From: Cyanodermella asteris
Taxonomy: Eukaryota; Ascomycota; Lecanoromycetes; Ostropales; Stictidaceae
Direction: 5' to 3'
DNA: 64,000 nt
NCBI GenBank assembly: GCA_900618795.1
Contig: UYJD01000003.1
Coordinates: forward strand, 1,433,627 to 1,497,626
Position 1 is the stretch's first letter, and every line of letters starts with the position of its first letter. Positions 1 through 9,632 of this stretch are shown piece by piece. The notes below the pieces were generated by a model. The model had not been told where the DNA came from, made no database searches, and saw only the letters and a program-made list of their open reading frames with translations. The position numbers were made by a program, and so were the translations under genes.

Positions 1-381
1 ACACTGCTGCTCCTTGCCCAGGGGCACGAATAGATGGTCGTGATAGAAGGCGCTCACGGGGTTGACGCCTACTCCAACATCCTTGGCCAATTGTGTGGTA
101 ATGGCGGCCAGAAGACCGACGGCATCTAGGCTGGAATGGACAGTCAAACTGAGTAGTTTGCTCGGAAAAGAGTACTTGAAGCCATGCTTTTTTGCGGCGT
201 CCTCAGTGGTAATGACGGTCGTACCCTCGCTCTCCTGGAAAATGCACTTGGCAGGAAGATCAGATGGGACTGGTTGAGAAGAAGGCAGTGTGCAGAAAAC
301 GTAGACTTCGGGATCCAAAGTCGTGGATAGAGTTCTCAGCATGGACTTGAGATCCGTCTCGCCGGGCGTAGGTTGGGCCAT
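1..381 (-). CDS. ACT-domain protein (DUF2241/COG3602 type), 3' end outside window
   Basis: The minus strand is open from an ATG at 381 to the left edge, giving the first 127 residues with no stop. The product starts MAQPTPGETDLK and contains the run VNPVSAFYHDHLFVPLG near the right end of the visible part. A YHDH-F-VP motif after a short beta-rich domain with a 'VYVFCTLP'-like opening is what I know from the small ACT-domain proteins of COG3602 (DUF2241), presumed amino-acid-binding regulators in bacteria and fungi. Only a few dozen residues should be missing if it has the usual 130-150 length. It is divergent to palH, with about 1 kb between the start codons. The ligand is unknown. I am fairly sure of the family and have no evidence for a specific cellular role. 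Confidence 0.75.
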   Translation of the reverse strand, partial: MAQPTPGETDLKSMLRTLSTTLDPEVYVFCTLPSSQPVPSDLPAKCIFQESEGTTVITTEDAAKKHGFKYSFPSKLLSLTVHSSLDAVGLLAAITTQLAKDVGVGVNPVSAFYHDHLFVPLGKEQQC

Positions 382-1425
382 GTTTGTGGTTGCATGGACA
401 GGGAGACAAGCCAAGCAGTCAAAGGGCGGTATGAGCAAAGCGACATTAGCCTGGGTGACAACGGTGTCGTGAAGAGTCAGATGTGCACGTGTCTGAGATA
501 GTACTCGGAGAAGGGATTCTGCAGGTGGAAACAAGGCGACGCCCAGGCCGGCTATCTGGAGGAAAGGATGGCGACGTTGCCCAGCCGGCTGCCCAGCCCG
601 TTGCCGTAGACAAGCATCCAACGACCTTTGTGGACCAGATTTCTATCATCCCCATATGATCGCTACTTATGTGGATACACGAGGGAGGTGGATGATGGGG
701 TGATTGTTGACCGAAAGGTCGATGCCAGCCGGGCGGGCCGAAAGAGAACAATGCGCCGACCAGAAGCAGCGACGGTGCATAGCGTCCAGCCAGCAGACCC
801 TGGCTCGTACACTGACCAGTCTTCGGATACGGGCGAATGAACGGGGCCATCAACGGAACACAACGCTCGTAGCGGTATCTACATACCTTAGCACGAGCAG
901 ACGGTGCGGGACTGTGCTACTGATACTAGCGGAAATGTAGAGTAATAAGATGATGATGGATTCCGCAGAGCAGGCAGGAGCGATTCTGCAGCTGAGAGGT
1001 GGGCAGCACAGACGGAAGCTGCGATCGCCCGCTAATCTCATCCCACGCCCGGTGGCTCCTGCCCTGTTGCGACTCTGCGGCGACTCCGCCTCTTCTTGCC
1101 TAACACGACATCTCGGGGTAAACTTATCTTTCGACTCGCTTCATGCCTCACCTGCCGACCTCATGACAACTCTCCTCGCCTCCTCCTCCGTCGCCCTCTG
1201 ATCCCTCCGTCACCATCAACCTTCGCGGCTGGACACGACACATCCGCCCCCTCGCTCGTCACCACTGCGCGTTGCCATGCTTTGCGTCCACGCCTCGGTC
1301 AGGTCACTGCCCACCGCTCGAGGCCAGCGCGACAACCAAGTGCTGCGCAGATAGCGAAACTCTTCACCACCCCTTCCGCCCGAGACACCTCGGACGGCAC
1401 ACACTCACCAGAGCGACGTGCAGGC
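382..1425. other. Divergent intergenic region, ACT-domain gene / palH
   Basis: About 1 kb between two divergent start codons, so it should hold both promoters and leaders. A pyrimidine-rich stretch (about 1170-1225) lies upstream of the palH ATG, as is common before fungal start codons. One GCCAAG (PacC core) occurs at 410-415, which alone is not evidence of PacC control. Short ORFs here look like shadows. Confidence 0.5.
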
Positions 1426-3432
1426 ATGTCGCCTCTTCCTCTGTCATCGTTCACCAGCTCCGTCGCACTCGTTTCTCGCCAAATCTGGGCGGGATCCGGC
1501 AACTCAAATGACCCCATCGACCAATGTATTACGTATACAGTACAGGCACCCGGTCTCCTCACCGTCAACAGCTCCCTGACCCTCAACATCACCCAAGATG
1601 CCACTTTGCAGGAATGCGGGCCCAACGCGACGGTGCCGTTCAATCTCACGATTGGCGACAACCCCGATGATCCATACTTCGCCAGTACCTCGCCTGTCGC
1701 CTTTGTCCTCGGCGTCTGCGTCACCATCGCCTGGATATTGCTCCTCATGTTGCTTATGACTCCTCGGACATACTTGACGGGCATGGGAAATTCGCGACGA
1801 CGTCCGGATACGGGGATAAACGTTGTTGGTATCGGCAGCAGGCCCTGGTTCCAAAAGGTCACGGCGCTACTCGTCGCAATCGCCCTGCTTCTCGCTGCAG
1901 TCAACACCTTCAGTTCGGCCAAGGACCAGTACGTGCAGCGTTATCAGGACTCGGCGCAATTGACCGCAGAAGTACTGGGGTCGCTGGAGATACGTATCAT
2001 ACGGTTCATTTCCACACTATTCGAATGGCTAGCTCAGGCACAGACAGCTCTACGTCTGTTCCCTCGCCATCGTGAACGAGTCGCCATCAAATGGGTCGCG
2101 CTCTCCCTGATACTACTTGAGATGATATTTGGCATCATCAACGGCTTCACCAGGTTCGGTGCATACGACGACACCACCATTCAGCCAAGAAGCTACGTCT
2201 CCGCCTTTCCTGCGCTCCAGTATCTTTTCGAACTGGCACTCAGTTTGATGTACATGGCCGTGATCTTCTATTACGCCCTAACTAAGCGGCGGTTCGCATT
2301 CTATCATCCCGATATGTGGAACATTTCCCTGGTCGCACTGCTATCGATTGTAGCCGTCCTGGTACCGGTGGTTTTCTTCGTCCTGGATATTGCTGTGCCA
2401 AATATTGCAGCATGGGGTATTTACATACGCTGGGTTGGCGCTGCCGCCGCTAGTGTCGTTGTTTGGGAATGGGTGGAACGGATCGAGGCTCTTGAAAGAG
2501 AAGAGCGCAGAGATGGTATTCTAGGCCGAGAGATCTTCGAAGGCGATGAGATCCTCGGCGACGGTGCCAGCAGAAGACGAGCCCGTCGCAAAAGGATGCA
2601 AACCAGCGAGCTTGGATCGTCCAGTCCTACAGCTCCCAGTACAGCTACCGACAGCTCTGCGGGTTCGTTCAAGAAACCTACCCCGGATCCTCAGCCTCGA
2701 TACAGCAGGGTCAATAGAGACGTGCTTCGTAAGATTGCAGTTATTCGCAACCTGGCACGCACAAAGGCGAAGGAGCAGACATCTTCAAACAACGTTGAAT
2801 TGCAGCCTGTAACTGGTGCGGTCCGAAGGCGAAATCAGCGTTCGGTACCAAACGGGGCTACGCGACCGCCGGTAATCGATCCAGCGGTAGCTGCGCAAGT
2901 GAGCGCCTCTCCAGTCAGCAGATCGGACTGCACCAGTGCCAGTACAGTCTACAACGTGGTACACCACTCTATCAGCCCGTCGAGCACCCCTGGTATTTCG
3001 GAGACATTGGGACAGACTATGAATGTGATTTCTCCGGTCCAAGAGGAACCGCTGGTCGAGACTCAGAACGAACAACCACGTTCGTTTATGGAAAACGTTT
3101 TGCCCTTCCGCCGAAGATCCAGTGGACACTCTCAAAACGTTCCACCAGAAATTCTGGCCCAACAAGCGCAATCTCAAGCTGGCGCGGACGACACAACCAA
3201 CACGAAATCCAAGTCGAAGTCCGGTTTCGGCATTTTCAATCGCTTCCGGCGTACAGCTTCAGAAGAGAGGGATCTTCCTGAACTCGTTATACCTTGGCGA
3301 GGTACAAGCAACCATTCGCCACAGCCAGATCCGGAATCTGGTCACGGAATGCAAAGTTCAACATACGAGGATCCGTCGGATGAGTGGGAGCATCGACAAG
3401 AGCACCGCAGCAGCGACCACGGTCCTACTTGA
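1426..3432 (+). CDS. palH: pH-response regulator PalH/Rim21
   Basis: A single-exon gene of 668 residues. PalH/Rim21 is the plasma-membrane sensor of the fungal alkaline pH pathway, acting with the PalF arrestin and ESCRT to activate PacC/Rim101. The extracellular N-terminal part carries several N-glycosylation sites and two Cys. Hydrophobic segments follow at about residues 90-112, 144-160, 223-240, 262-284, 301-321 and 328-350 (a weaker one near 190-206), consistent with seven helices. The last is followed by WEWVERIEALEREERRDGI and GREIFEGDEIL, which I recognise as the conserved block after the last helix of PalH. The remaining 290 residues are a Ser/Pro-rich cytoplasmic tail, the region that binds PalF in known family members. 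The start at 1426 is the first in-frame ATG, since the upstream open frame has none. Length is close to the usual 700-780. Convergent with the decarboxylase gene, 143 bp apart. Confidence 0.93.
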   Translation: MSPLPLSSFTSSVALVSRQIWAGSGNSNDPIDQCITYTVQAPGLLTVNSSLTLNITQDATLQECGPNATVPFNLTIGDNPDDPYFASTSPVAFVLGVCVTIAWILLLMLLMTPRTYLTGMGNSRRRPDTGINVVGIGSRPWFQKVTALLVAIALLLAAVNTFSSAKDQYVQRYQDSAQLTAEVLGSLEIRIIRFISTLFEWLAQAQTALRLFPRHRERVAIKWVALSLILLEMIFGIINGFTRFGAYDDTTIQPRSYVSAFPALQYLFELALSLMYMAVIFYYALTKRRFAFYHPDMWNISLVALLSIVAVLVPVVFFVLDIAVPNIAAWGIYIRWVGAAAASVVVWEWVERIEALEREERRDGILGREIFEGDEILGDGASRRRARRKRMQTSELGSSSPTAPSTATDSSAGSFKKPTPDPQPRYSRVNRDVLRKIAVIRNLARTKAKEQTSSNNVELQPVTGAVRRRNQRSVPNGATRPPVIDPAVAAQVSASPVSRSDCTSASTVYNVVHHSISPSSTPGISETLGQTMNVISPVQEEPLVETQNEQPRSFMENVLPFRRRSSGHSQNVPPEILAQQAQSQAGADDTTNTKSKSKSGFGIFNRFRRTASEERDLPELVIPWRGTSNHSPQPDPESGHGMQSSTYEDPSDEWEHRQEHRSSDHGPT

Positions 3433-3575
3433 AGTGATGTAGTTTGATTGGTAATTTCACATTTCTAACTGACCACCTGCAGTCCCTGCAGAGCTGCAAC
3501 TCAGACACATCCTGGCAGCAAGTGTTGCTTCGTGGTAACAAGCATAATCACCCGAGGTGGGACTTTACTTTACGA

Positions 3576-4727
3576 TTAGACCAATTCCTGGAGTTTCAGC
3601 CCTCGAGCCGCATTTACTCCGAGCACACCCTCGGCACCCGCTTCATCGCCTGCAAAGGCTTTTCTCGCAGCGTCGATGTTCATCTTCACACTCAGCCATT
3701 CGTCGCCAGCCAGGGTGTCACCCTTGTTGTCTTCTTCTAGTGGAGGGAAGAATGGATGGTCTGTTCCCCACAGCACCTTGTCCTTACCCACCGCTTTGAT
3801 GGCAGCTTTGAGTCCGATGTCACTATATACCACTCCGTCTAGCCAGACATTCTTTTTGAGTATCGTCCAAATCGGTATTCGGTTACGTGTGTCCTCGGCT
3901 CGCTCATGCAAAACGCAGCTTTCCAAACGCCCGGCAAGGAATGGCAATGTGCCACCTGCGTGCGCAAGGAGCACTTGAAGGCCAGGGAACCGTTCGAAAA
4001 CGCCAGCCAGGTACATGCGGGTGAAAGCGATGGTGGTCTCCATGGGAAATCCAAGAGCAAGCGGCATCACGTGCCCCGACTTTGTCGCATTTGGACCAAA
4101 AACCTCTCCGGGAAGACCATAGTGTGGATGAATGAATATGAGGAGCTCACGCGCCTCCAGAGCCTTCCAAAGTGGATCCAGTCGTTCGTCATCCAAGCCG
4201 TTGCCGAAACCTGACGTACCGAGAATCACACCCTTGCAGAACTGCATCGACGCAATATGATCGATGGATGCAATAAGATCTGGCGTTGGCGCCGAAAGAG
4301 GCAGAGTTGCGAAGTGATAAAGCATCCCATCGGCTTTCGCTTTGTGCGATTCGATGCACAGCGACTCCATATCATCATTGATGAGTTTTGCGATTGGGGC
4401 AGCATCACTGGAAGGTAGCCAATCTAGCCATGGATTGGCGAGCGAGATGACCGACGCTGAGATGCCGTGGCGTTGCATGAACAGCTTTTTGCGCTCGACG
4501 GACGAGTAGTCTGAGGAGATGGGTCGCCCACGCTGAGAAGGAGGTAGGGTGAGATCATCATCTGTGGGGAGGATGATGAGTCGAGGGGCGGGAAGCTCAT
4601 TCGGCTTGGAAGCATCCTCGGGTGGTGGCTGGGCGACGTAGGGCACTGAGGTTCTATTTTTGAGAATCTCGAGATACCGTGGCGGGTACATGTGCGTGTG
4701 CACATCGACTAGCAATTGTTTGCTCAT
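3576..4727 (-). CDS. Isoorotate (uracil-5-carboxylate) decarboxylase, amidohydrolase fold
   Basis: Single exon, 383 residues. The protein follows the ACMSD-like amidohydrolase family and in particular the fungal 5-carboxyuracil decarboxylase (IDCase), which removes CO2 from isoorotate to give uracil, the last step of thymine salvage. Visible landmarks: VDVHTHMYPP (metal-binding His10 and His12), ISLANPW near 95, ILGTSGFGNGLDD near 170, IHPHYGLPGE (His200), LPLALGFPMETTIA near 225, LLAHAGGTLPFLAGR (His256) and WGTDHPFFPP with the family's catalytic Asp at 323. The match runs over nearly the full length, and 383 residues fits the family. The ATG at 4727 gives the expected start. It diverges from the thymine-7-hydroxylase-like gene, which makes its substrate, and that context supports IDCase over other ACMSD-family decarboxylases such as gamma-resorcylate decarboxylase. 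Confidence 0.87.
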   Translation of the reverse strand: MSKQLLVDVHTHMYPPRYLEILKNRTSVPYVAQPPPEDASKPNELPAPRLIILPTDDDLTLPPSQRGRPISSDYSSVERKKLFMQRHGISASVISLANPWLDWLPSSDAAPIAKLINDDMESLCIESHKAKADGMLYHFATLPLSAPTPDLIASIDHIASMQFCKGVILGTSGFGNGLDDERLDPLWKALEARELLIFIHPHYGLPGEVFGPNATKSGHVMPLALGFPMETTIAFTRMYLAGVFERFPGLQVLLAHAGGTLPFLAGRLESCVLHERAEDTRNRIPIWTILKKNVWLDGVVYSDIGLKAAIKAVGKDKVLWGTDHPFFPPLEEDNKGDTLAGDEWLSVKMNIDAARKAFAGDEAGAEGVLGVNAARGLKLQELV

Positions 4728-5250
4728 GATTGAAACGAATCTCCTTTTTGTGGCAAGCTTGCTGGACTGGGATTTTGACCAGAAAATAGTTCATGAGCTA
4801 TTATATTGATACCCCCGATATAGCAAGGAATTTTTGGAATCTCTGACGCGAATTGTGCGCCTGCCGGAATCGGATTGTGCTTATCGTGTGGGATTCCGTC
4901 GAGCCAGATCCTTCGATTTCGTAGAATAAGACGGCAGTCTTAGTAAGGCGTGCTTATGGAAGGTAGTCGGACGATGCTAACCGTCGCGAGACGCCGTGAC
5001 TCCACATCGCTGATAGAGCCCCGCACTGGCTTGGTGGTTACCTTATCGCCATGCACGCGGAGAGGGGTAACAGGGGAAGGAACGAACGCATTTCGGAATG
5101 CTCGAGAGGAAGGCGCCAATGTCTGTCGCGAAGAGCCTCTAGATAAGTAAGCGGCCTGCCCATCCATCGATTGATGTCCATCAGCCCTGCATCCTGAACC
5201 GTGAGCCTTCAACCTTCACTCCGACGTAATTACGCCCAAAGCCAATCATC
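4728..5250. promoter_or_regulatory. Bidirectional promoter of the thymine-to-uracil gene pair
   Basis: 523 bp separates the two divergent ATGs. Four HGATAR sites, the core bound by AreA/NIT2 GATA factors, can be read: TTATCG at 4881-4886 and 5043-5048 (minus-strand CGATAA), TGATAG at 5011-5016 and AGATAA at 5141-5146. By base frequency about 1.5 would be expected. Nitrogen-regulated expression would suit pyrimidine salvage, but this is inference. Confidence 0.5.
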
Positions 5251-6713
5251 ATGTCGAGTGCAACTACGGCTGCTTCGTACCTGCAAGCCACGAAACATGC
5301 TGATTCCAAGCTTGCCATTCCTGTGAGTGATTCCGTGTCTGCTTCAATGCGAATTTATCTACACCTTGGTGTTGTTGATGTGCCTATTCAATTTTATGTA
5401 TACGAGGATATTCTCGGAGATCCCTATGCTATATCAGTGCCATGTTCTACTGGGATCTTCGGGTGCAAGTCTTTGAACCTCAAGCCACGAAACCGCCTCG
5501 GTCATGAACTATCTCTTTCAATGAAGCTTGTTTCCAATCGTCGAACATTCAGGGCCACTTTTGATCAGCTCCCTCCCACTACCTATCAGACCTCCATAAT
5601 CCGGCTACCCGGTCCATTCACGTTCCGTCTGCTTCGAATTGCTAATCTCAACCTCCAGCTCATCGACCTAACCCCCCTCCTCTCCTCCATCGCCACTCCC
5701 GCTGACCGCGCCAACACGGGGCGCGCCATACTCCACGCCTTCACCACCTCCGGCTTCCTTTACCTCTCCTCCCTCCCGATCCCCACCCCGACGCTAACAA
5801 CCGTCTTCTCCCATTCCGCCTCTTTCTTCCACCGGCCCCAACCCCGAAAAGACTCCCTCGCGTGGACCTCTCCGCGAAGCAACCGCGGCTACGTGCAAAA
5901 AGGCCGCGAGAAAGTGTCTGTGGGCCTCACGCCTGAAGAAGTGGCCAAGGAACGCCTCAACCCCGACCTCAAAGAGAGCATGGAGATTGGACGGGATGAT
6001 GACGTGGATTATCCGAACAGGTGGCCAGATGAAATGGATGAGGAGGGCAAGGCGTTTAAGGGCGTTATGATGGATTTCTTTGGCAGATGTAAGGAGCTGC
6101 ATCGCGTGGTTATGAGTGCGATTGCGTTGGGTTTGGGGTATGAGGAGACCTTTTTTGATGACTATGTGAAGAATGGGGATAATAATTTGAGGCTGTTGCA
6201 TTATCCACCGGTGGTAAGTGTAACGATCGATGATGGTCCTACAAGGTGCATCGTGAATAGAGGCTAATCATTGAACAGGCGAGAGAGGTATTTGAAAAGA
6301 ACAAAGGCGCAGTCCGAGCAGGAGCACACACCGATTATGGTAGCATCACACTCCTCTTCCAAGATGACAGAGGCGGCCTGCAAGTCCAGACCGCAGATGG
6401 AGGCTGGGAGGACGTCACGCCGATTCCCGGTACGGTCGTGGTAAATGCCGGGGACTTGTTGGCGAGATGGAGCAACAATCGGATCAAAAGCACCACGCAT
6501 CGCGTCGTGAACCCTCCGTTGAAACCAGGAGACGAAGAAGCGATGAAGGAACTGGATGAGTATCCGGCGAGGTATTCCATTGCGTACTTTTGCAACCCGG
6601 ATTACGATAAGTTGATCGAGGCGTTACCGGGCACGTGGGAGGATGGTGGGAAGAAGTATCCGGCGATCAATAGCGGGGAATATCTCGTGCAGAGGTTGAC
6701 GGCGACGTACTGA
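5251..6713 (+). CDS. Thymine-7-hydroxylase (2-oxoglutarate/Fe(II) dioxygenase)
   Basis: Model: join(5251..5322, 5659..6213, 6279..6713), 353 residues. Thymine-7-hydroxylase (thymine dioxygenase) oxidises the methyl group of thymine in three steps to isoorotate, using 2-oxoglutarate, O2 and Fe(II). The spliced start reads LAIP-LIDLTPLL, the non-haem dioxygenase N-terminal motif. Then come NRGYVQKGREKVS, MEIGRDD, NLRLLHYPPV, RAGAHTDYGSITLLFQDDRG, VVVNAGDLLARWSN, STTHRVV, RYSIAYFCNP and a C terminus ending SGEYLVQRLTATY. Iron ligands are His226, Asp228 and His283, and Arg307 is the likely 2-oxoglutarate ligand. The resemblance to the Neurospora enzyme (about 333 residues) is strong throughout. 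Intron 2 (65 nt) has gtaagt and a ctaatc branch site. Intron 1 is long (336 nt), starts gtgagt, has a gctaatc branch, and happens to be stop-free and in frame. Confidence 0.9.
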
Positions 6714-7169
6714 ATGAAAGGAGGAATGAACTCATTAGTGGTTAAGAAAGCGGTGCAGTAAAATCAATACTAGAAGAGAGCGGCACTTTTCGCTTTGCAA
6801 CTGATGCTGAGATGTCGCATTAATGAATGTATATTCTGTCATAGTTTCTCAAGTCTCGATATTCGACGATGGCTCTTCCAGGCAGATGATCAGTGTACGG
6901 GACACTAGCATCCCGTACTATGATTCCACACCAATGCAGCAAGATACATAAGATCGAACAGAAGTGTGGTATGCGTTGACGTAGCTAGCTCGAGTCGGAA
7001 AGCGGATCATTCACCGGCGATGTACTGGAAAGTCGTGTCGTTGAAGTGCCTTCAGACTGGCATGTGAACGGCTCCACGCCAAGCATCTGACCTCCGCATT
7101 CGCGAGCTTCGACTTCACCTCTCACAAAAACATTCCCCAGTACCACAGTAGACCAAGCAGCCATTGACC
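6714..7169. other. Intergenic region
   Basis: 456 bp between two genes on the plus strand, holding the 3' region of the hydroxylase gene and the promoter of the DUF3984 gene. I see no further gene or repeat. Confidence 0.5.
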
Positions 7170-8399
7170 ATGGATGTAAGCATCACCTCCCTCGCACAAT
7201 CAACGTCACAACCACATTGATTAGCAATTAACATCGACTCCCAGGCACTCAGCAACAAAAGCCGGTCCCGGCGCTCCCACCCCTCCCTCGGCGCCCTCCA
7301 CATAACACCCATGACCAGCGACCCCCTCGTCGACAGCCCCTTCCTCGACGACGACGACGACCCGGACTCCTCCCGCCGCCGCCGCTCCTACCTCTCCTCG
7401 CGCTCCCTGCCCCAAACACCCTCCATCCTCTCCCGCTCCAACTCGCGCAGCAACAGCCGGGTCCGCGGCCACTCTGGCGGTGGCAGCAACGGCAGCAGTG
7501 GCCATCGCAGCGCGAAATCCGCGCTGGCGCTGACGAGCCTCGACGACGGAACCGTCTTCGGCCGGCTCGCCGCCGGCGGCGACCACGGGCCCAAGACGCC
7601 GAGGGGCGAGAGGCCCAAGTCTGCGATTGCGAGCGGACGGCAGACGCCCGCGCTGGTGAGGATCGCGAGGGGCGAGAGTACGGATTTCCTGCTGCGGACG
7701 GCGAGCATGCTGGTGGAGAATGCGAGCGAGAGCAAAGGGCAGGGGTGGATTAGTAAGAGGAATAGCAGTACGAGTTTGGCGAATTACGAGATGGATGGAG
7801 GGCGGAGTCCGGAGGATAGGGAGAGGGAGAGGGAGAGGGGGTACCCGGCCGATGATGAGTGGAGTCGACGGGATGGGAGTGGGCCTGCTAGTCGGAGGGA
7901 GAGTCGGAGGAATAGTACGAGTTTGCCGGGGAGCAGATGGGGGAGTAGGAGAGGGAGCCGAGCTATGATGGCTGGTGCTGGATGGAGGACTCCTGGCGCG
8001 AGTACCCCGAGAAGCGGGTATTTTGAGGAGATGGGACTGGACTTGGCGGATGAAGGGACGGAACGGGATTGGAGCGATGGAGAGGAAGAGACTATCGATG
8101 AGACTGAATTGAAGAGACTACTGAGACGCAGGGTCGGAGGCTTCCTTGAGGACGTCTTTGGCGGGTGGTTTGACCTCAGGGGGGAAGATGCTGAGCAGAG
8201 CGATGACGAACTCCCGGAGCCGGTCGACAAGAAGGCAGACAATGCAGATGCTTCTGCTCAAGCGAGGAGAGAAAAGAGGCAACGATTTGCCGGCATCAAG
8301 AAGGACGATATTGTTGAAGTCAAGCCCGCTTCAGAAACGGGTGGTACTTTCGCGGACGCGAGATGGTTCTTGGGTCTCGCTCGCAACATATTGGCATGA
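7170..8399 (+). CDS. DUF3984-family protein, low-complexity, Ser/Arg-rich
   Basis: Model: join(7170..7175, 7245..8399), 386 residues. The first exon encodes only Met-Asp; the 69 nt intron (gtaagc to cccag) then joins to ALSNKSRSRRSHPSLGALHI. A start of the form MDALSN..SR followed by a short 'SLGALHITP'-like stretch, a long disordered Ser/Arg-rich region with phospho-like RRxS and SxxR motifs, and a C-terminal 'DARWFLGLARNIL' helix is what I associate with the fungal DUF3984 family. Function is unknown; no enzyme motif is visible. An acidic stretch (DLADEGTERDWSDGEEE, about residues 265-285) precedes a short, probably folded block (LLRRRVGGFLEDVFGGWF). The region 7311-7600 is markedly GC-rich. 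The ATG at 7311 could be an alternative start without the small first exon. Confidence 0.7.
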
Positions 8400-9632
8400 G
8401 CTCGAAAAAAAAAGTATGAACCTATAGGATCCCTTCAAAAAACATGCGACAATGCTCAAGTCTTTCTAAGCTTGTCTCTCCATTCGCCATCATTTCCCCG
8501 CAAAAGCAATCGAATATCGAAGTCGTGGGCCCGTGGTCATCGCTCGAAATAAAGCCAGAAGCATTACGTCCACGCTCCAAAAATTCGCAGCAGATGAAGC
8601 AAAAGCCCAAAAACAAGCCGACCCCAATCCAATATGGCATACACCTTCTCTTAGTGTTCTAGACGCGCAAGAGCTCATTGCCGCCCTGTTGGCGTGACAA
8701 CCCAAGACCGCACGATTCACGAATCCAATTCGATGATCTCGAGCGGTGTTCTGCACGTGTGCCTTGTCCTCGAGTCCTCGAGTCCCGAAACTGGCCTGCT
8801 GCTCCTTCAAGCCGACCGCTTCACGTCGACGCGTTCGTCTGAATTGAATTGGCGGTTGCGTTCGCGCTCGACTTTTCTTGGCGAAAACCTGTAACGCCCG
8901 TCTACGTTAGATTTGATAGGTAGGTAGGTGGACCCCCCTCCCAACACACACACCCACACACATAGAGTTTTGGAATTGATCTGTAATCACCACTGTTACA
9001 TGAACAGGTCGATTGCCAAAAACAAAATAAAAATAAAAATAAAAATAAAATTTGGCCACACCAGGGATGAATTTCGACACATTAGACCGTGTGTGTATTT
9101 GCTGGGGGTTATTGCCTTGCTTCCGGATCTGGGTGTTCGGGCGGATCCTGGCCATAGCTAGCTCTCTGAATGGTCACTTTCAGTTCTTTGATCATCACCA
9201 TTACCGGAGAGATACTGTCACGCTGATTATAGGAGAGGATTGACGCTGGGAAGGAGTGCAGCTGGGAAAGGGGTCACCCAGCAATACATTCTGGGTGGGC
9301 TCACAAACAACGCGGTCTGAGATTGTGTGTCTTGCGCTGGCGGTGTGAAGGACAAAAAACTCAGAGCATTCATGTCACCGTCTGAGATATGGGCACGCAC
9401 AGCGACAGCTTTATAGCACCAAATTATTGTCTTTTTGTTTGCTAGAGCTAGACGCGAGATGCTTAAACGCATTCAATTAATAAACAGATGAAGCGTCCGA
9501 GCGAGCTCAAGCTGCGGCCGGGGTACAGACTCGCCATCAGCGCGTGCCTCAAGTCAAAGGTCCAACAAGCACCACTCCGTGGTTGATATTGGCCACGCAT
9601 CTATCGGTCTTAATCGTGCTTCCAGATCACTT
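8400..9632. other. Convergent intergenic region with simple repeats
   Basis: 1.2 kb between the ends of the DUF3984 and first DUF7918 genes. It contains an A-run just after the DUF3984 stop, a (TAGG)n tract near 8917-8930, an AC-rich tract at 8944-8962 and an AAAAT-type tract at 9018-9053. No ORF here resembles a known protein. Confidence 0.45.
9018..9053. repeat. A/T pentanucleotide-like microsatellite
   Basis: About four to five copies of AAAAT/AAAATA on the plus strand, in non-coding sequence. Simple slippage product. Confidence 0.8.

Noticed and set aside
1299-1922. 207-codon minus-strand ORF opposite palH
   Set aside because: Shadow of the conserved palH coding frame, with no domain of its own.
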